From: JAGLGH01 sp034723595
Lineage (GTDB): Archaea > Nanobdellota > Nanobdellia > Woesearchaeales > JAGLGH01
Length of the DNA: 6,092 nucleotides
Direction: 5' to 3'
Assembly: GCA_034723595.1 (NCBI GenBank)
Contig: JAYEPB010000016.1
Location: 1-6,092, forward strand
The notes under the pieces are model-generated. The model was given only the letters and a program-made list of their open reading frames with translations, did no database searches and was not told the origin of the DNA. A program made the position numbers and the translations under genes. Shown in pieces: positions 1 through 5,372 of the stretch. Each line of letters opens with the position of its first letter. Within the stretch, counting starts at the first letter, position 1.

Positions 1-2
1 TG

Positions 3-389
3 GATATATATGATGAATATGAAGGAAGTGATGTTGCAATCAATACGAACATAACATTTTATGCAAATTATACCCACTACACTTCAGGAGATCATATCGG
101 CGGCGCAGACTGCTATATTGAGTTTGATGACAATCCTGGCACAACCTTTGCAATGACTGACAACGGCGCTAATTACAATTATACAAAACCAAATGGATTC
201 TCAGCAGAAGCGCTCCATTCATGGAATGTCACCTGCAGCAATGCAACTGGCGGCTGGAACACCCTGAATGCAACTGATGATGTGCAAGTAGGTTCAACTG
301 CGGTAATACCTGAGTTCAGTGTTTTGACATTAGGGTTGGGGCTAATAGCAGTATTGGCTGGACTGATTATAATCAGGAGGAGAACATGA
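3..389 (+). CDS. C-terminal part of an Ig-like surface protein with PEF-type sorting tail (5' truncated by window)
   Basis: The reading frame is open from the first bases of the window, so the gene begins upstream; the internal ATG at 153 is not its start. The 128 visible residues form one Ig-like beta domain. Two cysteines (in ADCYIEF and NVTCSNA) could pair. There are five N-x-T sequons (NIT, NYT, NVT, NAT, NAT). Residues 102-105 read IPEF, followed by a hydrophobic segment of about 18 residues and a final RRRT. A PEF motif, a transmembrane helix and a basic end together form the layout of archaeal PEF-CTERM sorting tails recognised by archaeosortases, or else a plain C-terminal membrane anchor. 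The protein is therefore inferred to be exported, glycosylated and held at the cell surface. Its stop overlaps the start of the next gene (ATGA at 386-389), implying co-transcription and coupled translation. Ligand and function are unknown. Confidence 0.8.
   Translation, partial: DIYDEYEGSDVAINTNITFYANYTHYTSGDHIGGADCYIEFDDNPGTTFAMTDNGANYNYTKPNGFSAEALHSWNVTCSNATGGWNTLNATDDVQVGSTAVIPEFSVLTLGLGLIAVLAGLIIIRRRT
375..382 (+). promoter_or_regulatory. Strong Shine-Dalgarno for the LamG/Ig-like secreted protein
   Basis: AGGAGGAG lies inside the last codons of the upstream gene, five bases (counted from GGAGG) before the ATG at 386. It supports that start and, with the ATGA overlap, translational coupling of the two surface-protein genes. 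Confidence 0.7.
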
Positions 390-2035
390 AAAAGATAATA
401 ATCTTAATCTTGTTTGTGGCTGCTGTATTGTTAGCTTATGTCTCTGCAGATTTGCTTATTTCAAATCCAACTCCCTCAAATAATTCTGTATTGCCTTCTG
501 GCACAACAAGCGCAACTTTAGCTGTTGAGACAGATATTAATGCAAATTGTAAGTATTGGCCTTCTTCTGGTCAGGATTTTTCATCCATGACCTCATTTAC
601 TAATACTGGTGAACTATCTCATAATTCTACAATCTCTGGATTGCAGGATGCTCAAAGTTATGATTATTATATCAAATGCCAGAATATTTCAAATTTAACT
701 GACATCACTGATGATTATCAGACTCACTTCTTTGTCTTAGATTATGCTCTTGAACAATGTTTCCCTAATCAATTAGGTTATTGGACATTTGACCATTTTA
801 ACAATAACATAGTGTATGATATAACTGGGGATAATTATGCCTCCACTTATGGTGGTGTAACATCAAGCCAGCCAGGCCAGATAGGGCAGAGCTTCGCATT
901 TAATGGTGAAGATGGTTATATAGATGTAAATAATCTGGAAGGAGTCTTGCCTGATTCATCGTTTGGGTTTTGGATCACACCTAATCAGGATTATGGTCCT
1001 GGCTCAGGCCAAACTGCTCCTGTTGTTCTTCTTAATGATGGTCTTACTGAAATATTTATAGATACTGATGGAATCATAAAAGAAACATATGATGGTGCGA
1101 CTATAACTTCTTCACCACCTATCAGCTGGACTCAGGGGCAGTCATATCATATTCTGAAAACTCCAAGTAAATTTTATTTAGGTACCAGTGGTGGATGCCA
1201 GATATCAGAAGCATTTAATTGGAGTGAAGCTAATCCTGAAGAAATCGCTCCAGGCAGCTCTGTTAATCTGGCAGTAGATAATGGCTGTCCTCCATTCAAT
1301 TGGACTGTGTCAGGTACAGGGTTTAGTTTAGATACTGAAATTGGTAGTGCAGTGACAAATAGATTAAATGCAAGTGGTTCTGCTTGCGGAAGTGCAGCAA
1401 TTACTGTTATTGATAGTCTGGGACAGAATGTTACAGGATATGTTATTTCTACTGCTGGACAATGCATCAGTTGCGGAAATGTTTCTATTGGCTATACAAC
1501 TCAGCAGATGGCTGTGAATGAAGAACAAACGCTTACAGTTGAGGGTGCAGTTAATGGTACTGATTATAATTGGGAAATTACTTCTGGTGGTGGAAGTTTA
1601 TCATCAGCAACAGGTCTTAGTGTAGATTATACTGCACCAAGTACAAATGCTAACTGTGATAGTAATCCTTCGATAAGTTTGAGTGTGGGAGGAATAGTTT
1701 GCGATACTAGGGATATAGCAGTGAATCAATATAGTAGTTCTCTTGCAATTTATGTAATAACAGAATGTATATTAATTGGTCCTACAGGACAGGATTGTTT
1801 GGGAAATACCAATCCTTATGCTCCTCATTATCTACATGAATGCTGTATGAAAGCATATAATTGTGATGGTTCTTTTAATAAAGATAGTTATTACACTTTA
1901 TGTCATTCTTCCACTCCAACAGGTTGTGGTGAAGATTGGTGTGCTACGTTTTGTGATATTGGGGCTGTTACTGATGTAAGAAGCGAAGCAATGAAATCAG
2001 GTGGATGTTGTCCTCTGGCACTACATACTGGATGA
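386..2035 (+). CDS. Secreted multidomain protein: Fn3-like, LamG-like, two Ig-like modules, Cys-rich tail
   Basis: This 549-residue protein starts with a clear signal peptide (MKKI, then a hydrophobic core to about residue 20, cleavage near VSA-D). Residues 22-118 look like an Fn3-type beta sandwich (NPTPSNNSVLPSGTT, C55 and C98 as a possible disulfide, HNSTISGLQDAQSYDYYIKC). Residues 125-271 resemble a LamG/concanavalin-like fold (GYWTFDHFNNNIVYDITG, then QSFAFNGEDGYIDVNN), usually carbohydrate- or protein-binding. Residues 272-360 and 361-450 are two Ig-like modules, each with an F/Y-N-W core strand (FNWTVSGTGFSL; YNWEITSGGGSL); the first ends in VTGYVISTAGQC. Residues 461-549 carry 11 cysteines, including two CC pairs, and match no family I recognise. 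Unlike its upstream partner it has no C-terminal anchor, so it is probably released or held by another surface protein. An adhesion or cell-contact role is inference. Codons end in T/A far more than in the neighbouring gene. Confidence 0.85.
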   Translation: MKKIIILILFVAAVLLAYVSADLLISNPTPSNNSVLPSGTTSATLAVETDINANCKYWPSSGQDFSSMTSFTNTGELSHNSTISGLQDAQSYDYYIKCQNISNLTDITDDYQTHFFVLDYALEQCFPNQLGYWTFDHFNNNIVYDITGDNYASTYGGVTSSQPGQIGQSFAFNGEDGYIDVNNLEGVLPDSSFGFWITPNQDYGPGSGQTAPVVLLNDGLTEIFIDTDGIIKETYDGATITSSPPISWTQGQSYHILKTPSKFYLGTSGGCQISEAFNWSEANPEEIAPGSSVNLAVDNGCPPFNWTVSGTGFSLDTEIGSAVTNRLNASGSACGSAAITVIDSLGQNVTGYVISTAGQCISCGNVSIGYTTQQMAVNEEQTLTVEGAVNGTDYNWEITSGGGSLSSATGLSVDYTAPSTNANCDSNPSISLSVGGIVCDTRDIAVNQYSSSLAIYVITECILIGPTGQDCLGNTNPYAPHYLHECCMKAYNCDGSFNKDSYYTLCHSSTPTGCGEDWCATFCDIGAVTDVRSEAMKSGGCCPLALHTG

Positions 2036-2254
2036 GTCATAATTCAGAAATAAAGTAATAGTTAAGGCAAGAAAGAAATAATTCTTAATTATATAAGGAA
2101 TATGTCTGAAACTCTGGGACTATATTTAAAGAATAATCTTGACATAAAGATACATCTTCAGATACCAGCAAAGAACAAACCTAAAAACTGAGTATGATGA
2201 GTTAAGCAGATTAGACTGCCCTGAATACGGAAAATTTTTATTATTAGATTTAAA
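2036..2254. other. Gene-poor stretch between convergent genes, with a possible coding relic
   Basis: No complete gene is visible between the convergent stops. On the plus strand an ATG at 2102, preceded by AAGGA, opens a 29-codon frame (MSETLGLYLKNN...) that stops at 2189-2191. Moving one frame at the A5 run 2183-2187 continues it as KTEYDELSRLDCPEYGKF and then LLLDL, up to the end of the opposing gene. The residue mix looks protein-like, so this may be a decayed or frameshifted gene fragment; I do not recognise the family. A4T5 at 2231-2239 could end transcription of the plus-strand surface operon, but the signal is weak. Confidence 0.3.
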
Positions 2255-2512
2255 TCACATCTGGCATTTCATCTGCACAACCTTGACATCAATCTCTTTG
2301 ATAGCTTTCAAATCTTTCTCAAGCTTCTTAATCTCTGATGGCTCGTCTGCAAGCTGAAGAATAATCAATCCGCAAGGAGAACATAGTTTCTCAGTCTCAT
2401 GAAGACCAAGCCTCACCTTTATTATGCAGCCATGCTTTGTAAGAATCTCCTGAACCCTAGCTGCATTGTTGTGCCTTTCACTCATGCCTATTAACATTAT
2501 TTTTGGAATCAT
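2255..2512 (-). CDS. TM1266-type small regulator (iron-only hydrogenase system regulator, putative)
   Basis: The 85-residue protein matches the small ACT/ferredoxin-like fold family typified by Thermotoga TM1266, annotated as a putative iron-only hydrogenase system regulator. Signs are the N-terminal strand PKIMLIGM, the helix AARVQEILTKHG, the strand IIKVRLGLHE, the CSPCGLIILQLADE segment (residues 44-57), the helix IKKLEKDLKAIKEID and the terminal strand VKVVQMK. Full family length is present, so the gene appears intact. Cysteines at 29, 44, 47 and 83 could bind a metal or respond to redox, but this is not shown. In bacteria such genes sit beside [FeFe]-hydrogenase maturation genes; none is visible here and the gene stands alone. 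The ATG at 2512 fits the family's N-terminus. It lacks a Shine-Dalgarno, and the TATA box places the transcript start almost on the ATG. The biochemical role of the family is unresolved. Confidence 0.75.
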   Translation of the reverse strand: MIPKIMLIGMSERHNNAARVQEILTKHGCIIKVRLGLHETEKLCSPCGLIILQLADEPSEIKKLEKDLKAIKEIDVKVVQMKCQM

Positions 2513-2530
2513 ATATTGAATATATTAGTG

Positions 2531-2542
2531 CATATATAAAAA
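2531..2542 (-). promoter_or_regulatory. Archaeal TATA box for the TM1266-type gene (leaderless start)
   Basis: Read on the minus strand this is TTTTTATATATG, with core TTTATATA at 2540-2533. Its centre lies about 25 bases upstream of the ATG at 2512, the usual archaeal spacing to a transcription start. No ribosome binding site precedes the ATG, so a leaderless mRNA is inferred. Confidence 0.55.
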
Positions 2543-2562
2543 TCTATCTTTTTTCATTAGAT

Positions 2563-2670
2563 ACAAAACCCCCATTTCCCTTCACATTCCCACTACATCA
2601 CCATAACAGATATTCTCCATTCACCTTCTTACCACATCATCAGAACTCACCACTCTCGATACCACTCAAA
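2563..2670. repeat. G-poor, C-rich spacer with imperfect 23-bp direct repeat
   Basis: The plus strand here contains only a handful of G residues in over 100 bases and is rich in CA/TC/CC. Two copies of a 23-base unit starting TTCAC (2581-2603 and 2620-2642) match at 18 of 23 positions, 39 bases apart. No stable hairpin is obvious and no gene is recognised. The plus-strand open frame through it encodes a low-complexity Pro/His/Phe peptide and is not believed. It lies downstream of the ROK kinase gene and upstream of the TM1266-type gene. Confidence 0.4.
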
Positions 2671-2674
2671 AAAG
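2668..2674 (-). terminator. Oligo-T terminator after the sugar operon
   Basis: On the minus strand CTTTTTT occurs about 20 bases beyond the kinase stop (2693-2695). Archaeal termination commonly uses short T runs in the non-template strand without a hairpin. The placement is right, but the element is short. Confidence 0.35.
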
Positions 2675-2692
2675 TTTCCTCCAATAATTTTT

Positions 2693-3595
2693 TTATGAGA
2701 ACACCAAAGCAGCTGCTCCATAAACTCCTGCAGAATCTCCAAGCTTATTCTTCACTATCTTGACATGCTTTCTCAATCCATCAACTGTATATATCTTTGT
2801 CCATCTGTTAAGCTGCCTATAGACTGGAAGATTGCTGAGCCCCCCTCCAATTACAATTATCTCTGGGTTTAATATATTCATAAGTGATGCTAAGCCTACT
2901 GAAAACATTTCCAATGACTCATCCATGACTTGTTTTGCCTTGCGCTCTTTTGAATAAAATATCTTTATAGGATCTGGATCTTTGATTTTTCCTCCAGCAT
3001 TTATATAGTCCTTTACAAGATTTGGTCCTGCTGCAAATGACTCTACTGTACCGCGCAATCCGATTCTTTCTCTTAGCCCACTTGGATCAACCACATTGTG
3101 ACCGAACTCACCAGAGCTCCCTGTTGAGCCAGCATAAATCTTTCCTTCAATTATAATCCCTGCTCCTATGCCTGTCCCATAAACAACACCCACAATATTC
3201 TTGCAGCCCCTTCCTGCCCCCAACCTCTGTTCTGCCAATGCAAAACAGTCGGCATCATTTGCTGCTATTACCTTGCACCTGAACTTTTTTCTAAGATATT
3301 TAGCAAGCGAAAATCCGCTTAATGCCTCTATTTTTGAAGAGCCTGCAATAGAGCCTTCTTTGGTTATGACATCTGGAATGCTTATTCCTATTCCCTCAAT
3401 ATCTTTTCCTTTATTCAGCTTTGAGATTACACTGCATATCAATCCAAGAACTTCTTTCTTTGTCATCTGCACTACTGATTCTGATATCTTTTTCCTGAAA
3501 TATACTTTTTCTTCTTTTATCTTCTTAAACCTTTTGTTGAACAGCACTCCTTTAATCTTGGTTCCGCCGATATCCAGAGCAATAGCATATTCCAT
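2693..3595 (-). CDS. ROK-family sugar kinase (glucokinase/hexokinase-like), zinc motif lost
   Basis: This is a 300-residue ROK-family kinase that phosphorylates a hexose or N-acetylhexosamine with ATP; glucose is the likeliest substrate because the operon partner is a phosphoglucose isomerase. Visible motifs, numbered from this ATG, are the N-terminal phosphate loop DIGGTK (8-13), AANDAD with the catalytic-base Asp (about 114), GTGIGAGI (140-147), GEFGHN (162-167), VESFAAG (184-190) and C-terminal VIGGGLS. The family signature CxCGxxGCxE is present only as ERIGLRGTVE: the three zinc cysteines are replaced by Glu, Ile and Thr, though the upstream His of GHN is kept. The fold looks otherwise complete. 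A TTG at 3604 overlaps the previous gene's TGA and would add MRN. I prefer the ATG at 3595 because ROK homology starts at MEYAIALDIGG; the GGAG at 3611-3608 is 12 bases from it and only three from the TTG. It is the last gene of the operon. Confidence 0.88.
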   Translation of the reverse strand: MEYAIALDIGGTKIKGVLFNKRFKKIKEEKVYFRKKISESVVQMTKKEVLGLICSVISKLNKGKDIEGIGISIPDVITKEGSIAGSSKIEALSGFSLAKYLRKKFRCKVIAANDADCFALAEQRLGAGRGCKNIVGVVYGTGIGAGIIIEGKIYAGSTGSSGEFGHNVVDPSGLRERIGLRGTVESFAAGPNLVKDYINAGGKIKDPDPIKIFYSKERKAKQVMDESLEMFSVGLASLMNILNPEIIVIGGGLSNLPVYRQLNRWTKIYTVDGLRKHVKIVKNKLGDSAGVYGAAALVFS

Positions 3596-3600
3596 ATTTC

Positions 3601-3774
3601 TCAAGCACTCCTTTTATCTGGTTCAACTTCATTTTCTTTGACTTTTTCCTGTTTTTTTCTAGATTCTTCTTCAGCTTCTCTAATCATCTTATTGTATTTC
3701 CACTGCCCAAAAAGCGCCCAATAAATCGCAAGCAGTCCGATAATGCTCAACATAACTAGCAGGAAACTATCCAT
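3601..3774 (-). CDS. 57-residue single-pass membrane protein between two sugar enzymes
   Basis: The gene fills the space between isomerase and kinase almost exactly. The isomerase stop ends at 3778, three bases later the ATG at 3774 opens, and the TGA (3603-3601) reaches the kinase start. GGAG at 3784-3781, within the isomerase's final codons, is a well-spaced Shine-Dalgarno. The product begins MDSFLLVMLSIIGLLAIYWA, a membrane helix at about residues 3-22, then FGQWKYNKM and a highly charged tail (EAEEESRKKQEKVKENEVE) likely to form a cytoplasmic helix. There is no signal-peptidase site, so the helix is probably a permanent anchor. I recognise no family. The tight coupling suggests it is made together with the two enzymes and could tether them, or a transporter, to the membrane; this is inference only. 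Confidence 0.75.
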   Translation of the reverse strand: MDSFLLVMLSIIGLLAIYWALFGQWKYNKMIREAEEESRKKQEKVKENEVEPDKRSA

Positions 3775-3777
3775 TTT

Positions 3778-4749
3778 TCACTCCATTTCTTTTTTCAGCC
3801 TTTCTATAATCTCAACTGGCGTGGGGTCAGTATCATATTGCAATGCAAGGAAATATGATGTCCAGTCTCCTATATAAATCGCAGAGAATATTTTTGCCAT
3901 CCTTGAACTTCCGTTTATAGCAATTTCAATAACATTGCAGTCATTTTCTTTGATTATCCCCTTTGTGACATCCATCCGTTTCCTGATTCTTGGATGGTCT
4001 TCATCATCCCTGATAATGATTGTTGCGAAATCAGCAAACATATGTGTATATCCTTCAATTTCATTATGATCCAACTCAGGAAAGAAATTATTGAATGCAT
4101 GGATTTTTGCATTTTCATTGAAGCTTATCTTCCACTTGTATGCTATTGCCTTGTTCCTCTCAGAACTATATGTGATTGGTATCTTTTTCCCAAGCTTAGC
4201 GACAACTTTCTTTGCATAATCCTTATATGCATCGCTTGAAAGAAATTTAATTGTCTTTTCCACATGGCTTTTCTGTGTTTCTATAAGACCGCTGTTTTCA
4301 AGTACTCTTAGCAATGCGAAAAATATGTAGCCGTATGAGCATCTTGGCTCTATTCCTCTATGGATTTTTATGAATTCAACTTCCTGCTTTTCTGCAATCT
4401 CTTTAATTTTCCCTCCTGAAGCCATCACCAAAAGAGGGCATCCTATCCTTAATCCTTGGCGCAGGCAATTGATTGTTTCTTCAGTATTTCCTGAATAGCT
4501 TATCACGACAAGAAGGCTCTTTGTTGTGACAAATTTTGGAAGGTTGTAATTCCTGACTATATTGATAGGTACCTCTATGTCAAGATAACCCTTAAGAATC
4601 TCTCCTGGCAAAGCACTGCCCCCCATTCCAGCGATAACAATATTTTGAATAGTGTCATGAAACTCGATATTCTCCCCAAGCTTATATCCTTCTTTAATCT
4701 GCATTGGAAATTTCTCAATCACTTTATACATATTGCTTTTGTCTATCAT
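3778..4749 (-). CDS. Bifunctional phosphoglucose/phosphomannose isomerase (SIS fold)
   Basis: The 323-residue protein belongs to the archaeal PGI/PMI family, which interconverts glucose-6-P or mannose-6-P with fructose-6-P. Two SIS domains are visible. The first has IAGMGGSALPGEIL (39-52) and the phosphate-binding VISYSGNTEET (82-92), followed by ASGGK (110-114). Family active-site residues appear present: Arg136 in GIEPR, Glu212 in FNENAK, His228 in PELDHNEIEGYT, and a C-terminal Lys (319 or 320) in PTPVEIIERLKK. Length fits the family (about 300-330), and this is not the unrelated cupin-type PGI. The ATG at 4749 has a strong GGGAGAG six bases upstream. It leads an operon with a small membrane protein and a ROK kinase, linking hexose phosphorylation to glycolysis or to mannose-based glycan precursors. 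A short nitroreductase-like frame lies in its leader. Cytoplasmic. Confidence 0.93.
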   Translation of the reverse strand: MIDKSNMYKVIEKFPMQIKEGYKLGENIEFHDTIQNIVIAGMGGSALPGEILKGYLDIEVPINIVRNYNLPKFVTTKSLLVVISYSGNTEETINCLRQGLRIGCPLLVMASGGKIKEIAEKQEVEFIKIHRGIEPRCSYGYIFFALLRVLENSGLIETQKSHVEKTIKFLSSDAYKDYAKKVVAKLGKKIPITYSSERNKAIAYKWKISFNENAKIHAFNNFFPELDHNEIEGYTHMFADFATIIIRDDEDHPRIRKRMDVTKGIIKENDCNVIEIAINGSSRMAKIFSAIYIGDWTSYFLALQYDTDPTPVEIIERLKKEME

Positions 4750-4755
4750 GCTAAT

Positions 4756-4762
4756 CTCTCCC
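4756..4762 (-). promoter_or_regulatory. Shine-Dalgarno of the isomerase gene
   Basis: GGGAGAG on the minus strand, six bases before the ATG at 4749, fixes this start. It lies just after the stop of the short leader frame at 4767-4826, so the isomerase can be translated independently of it. Confidence 0.65.
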
Positions 4763-4766
4763 TTGC

Positions 4767-4826
4767 TTATTTTTCATATTCTCTTACAGAACGCCTGTTT
4801 TTGATAGCTTGATATATCTTTATCAT
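4767..4826 (-). pseudogene. Nitroreductase N-terminal relic or leader ORF (19 residues) upstream of the isomerase
   Basis: The frame reads MIKIYQAIKNRRSVREYEK and stops at TAA 4769-4767. The string AI-x-x-RRSVR-x-Y is the classic N-terminus of FMN-dependent nitroreductase-family proteins, normally about 170-200 residues, where the RRS segment contacts the flavin phosphate. Nothing after the stop continues the family, so only the first helix remains. Its ATG lies about 30 bases downstream of the centre of the TTTATATA box, and transcription would start just before it. The next start codon, 17 bases after its stop, is that of the isomerase. It is probably the stump of a deleted gene whose promoter now serves the sugar operon; a functional leader peptide is the alternative. 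The match is short, so certainty is moderate. Confidence 0.5.
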
Positions 4827-4852
4827 TCCTATAATAGCATTATGAGTGGAAG

Positions 4853-4860
4853 TATATAAA
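4853..4860 (-). promoter_or_regulatory. TATA box driving the minus-strand sugar operon
   Basis: TTTATATA on the minus strand is a near-consensus archaeal TATA element. It predicts transcription starting around 4830, at the short nitroreductase-like frame, giving the isomerase a leader of about 80 bases. A weaker candidate, GATATATC at 4811-4818, would give a leader of about 40 bases. Confidence 0.45.
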
Positions 4861-4914
4861 TTTTTGCTAAGATGTATCGATATATATATACTATTAAAAT
4901 TTATTATCATTATC

Positions 4915-5262
4915 CTGATTAATAATAAAAAGGTGCAAAATGCACGGCTATAGTAATACTAAGAAAATTCTTGACAAGAACCTTGCTATTTTCCATAATA
5001 AAGAACAACTAGAGAACGAAGTCATACCATTTAACAAAAAAGTCAGGAAGCATGGCACTTGCAGAGGGGAAGTTTGGCATATAACCAAGGACAGAAAACC
5101 TTTTCCTACTTTAATGGTATCAGCCATATTGAAAAACGATTAGGGTAAGCCAATTGGTATGACTGCAATTGCTAAAGACATCACCGACTACAAGAAAGCA
5201 GAAGGGAAAATCAAAAAAAGAAGATAAAGAAATTAGAAAAAGAATTGAGTAAAAACAAGTAA
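4915..5262 (+). pseudogene. PAS-domain protein relic with in-frame amber codon and frameshifts
   Basis: The stretch encodes most of a PAS sensor domain, the kind found in histidine kinases and response regulators, but it is broken. From 4940 it reads MHGYSNTKKILDKNLAIFH, then EQLENEVIPF and RGEVWHITKDRKPFPTLMV, the latter half of a PAS fold. A TAG at 5141-5143 interrupts KND-stop-GKPIGM, after which the same frame continues with TAIAKDITDYKKAEGKIKK, the typical PAS C-terminal strand and linker. It then meets TAA at 5225; slipping one base in the A7 run 5213-5219 gives KKLEKELSKNK and TAA at 5260-5262. Upstream of the ATG, CKM continues the PAS consensus in frame, and a one-base slip in the A5 run 4927-4931 joins it to LINNK. 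The ATG is therefore internal and the first PAS strand and any partner domain are missing. A 67-residue product from 4940 to 5143 remains possible; decay is more likely. Confidence 0.7.
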
Positions 5263-5320
5263 GTTTCTTTTAACTGTTTATCACTAAATAAGAATTACAC
5301 AATATTAATAAGCATGCTGC

Positions 5321-5336
5321 TTTATACTATATAATA
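5321..5336 (+). promoter_or_regulatory. Probable TATA region for the coiled-coil gene
   Basis: TTTATACTATATAATA contains two overlapping AT-rich TATA-like elements 40-50 bases ahead of the ATG at 5373. They would start transcription around 5345-5355 with a very short leader. There is no well-spaced Shine-Dalgarno (GAGG at 5351-5354 is 18 bases away), so initiation may not depend on one. Confidence 0.35.
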
Positions 5337-5372
5337 TCCCTGAGAATATAGAGGATAATTGGTACAATAAAA

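Noticed and set aside
1174..1467. A 97-codon minus-strand frame inside the LamG/Ig gene
   Set aside because: It is fully covered by a convincing secreted-protein gene in the other direction, with no promoter or ribosome site and no recognisable motif.
2503..2763. An 86-codon plus-strand frame with Pro/His/Phe-rich sequence
   Set aside because: It begins inside the TM1266-type gene, ends inside the kinase gene on the other strand, and owes its residues to the C-rich, G-poor spacer.
3602..3604. TTG as the kinase start, overlapping the TGA of the small membrane gene
   Set aside because: It is possible, but GGAG is only three bases away and ROK homology begins at the ATG three codons later, so I used the ATG at 3595.
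3201..3641. A 146-codon plus-strand frame
   Set aside because: It is antisense to the ROK kinase, whose motifs are unambiguous; the peptide has no domain features.
3994..4239. An 81-codon plus-strand frame
   Set aside because: It is antisense to the isomerase, across its active-site segment; a coding shadow.
4876..4890. ATCGATATATATATA stretch as an operator or palindrome
   Set aside because: The symmetry is imperfect and expected in simple AT repeats; at most it is a TATA element for the PAS relic.
5141..5143. TAG as a pyrrolysine codon in the PAS protein
   Set aside because: Two additional frame breaks in the same remnant and the missing first strand make decay the simpler explanation; nothing in the window shows amber recoding.
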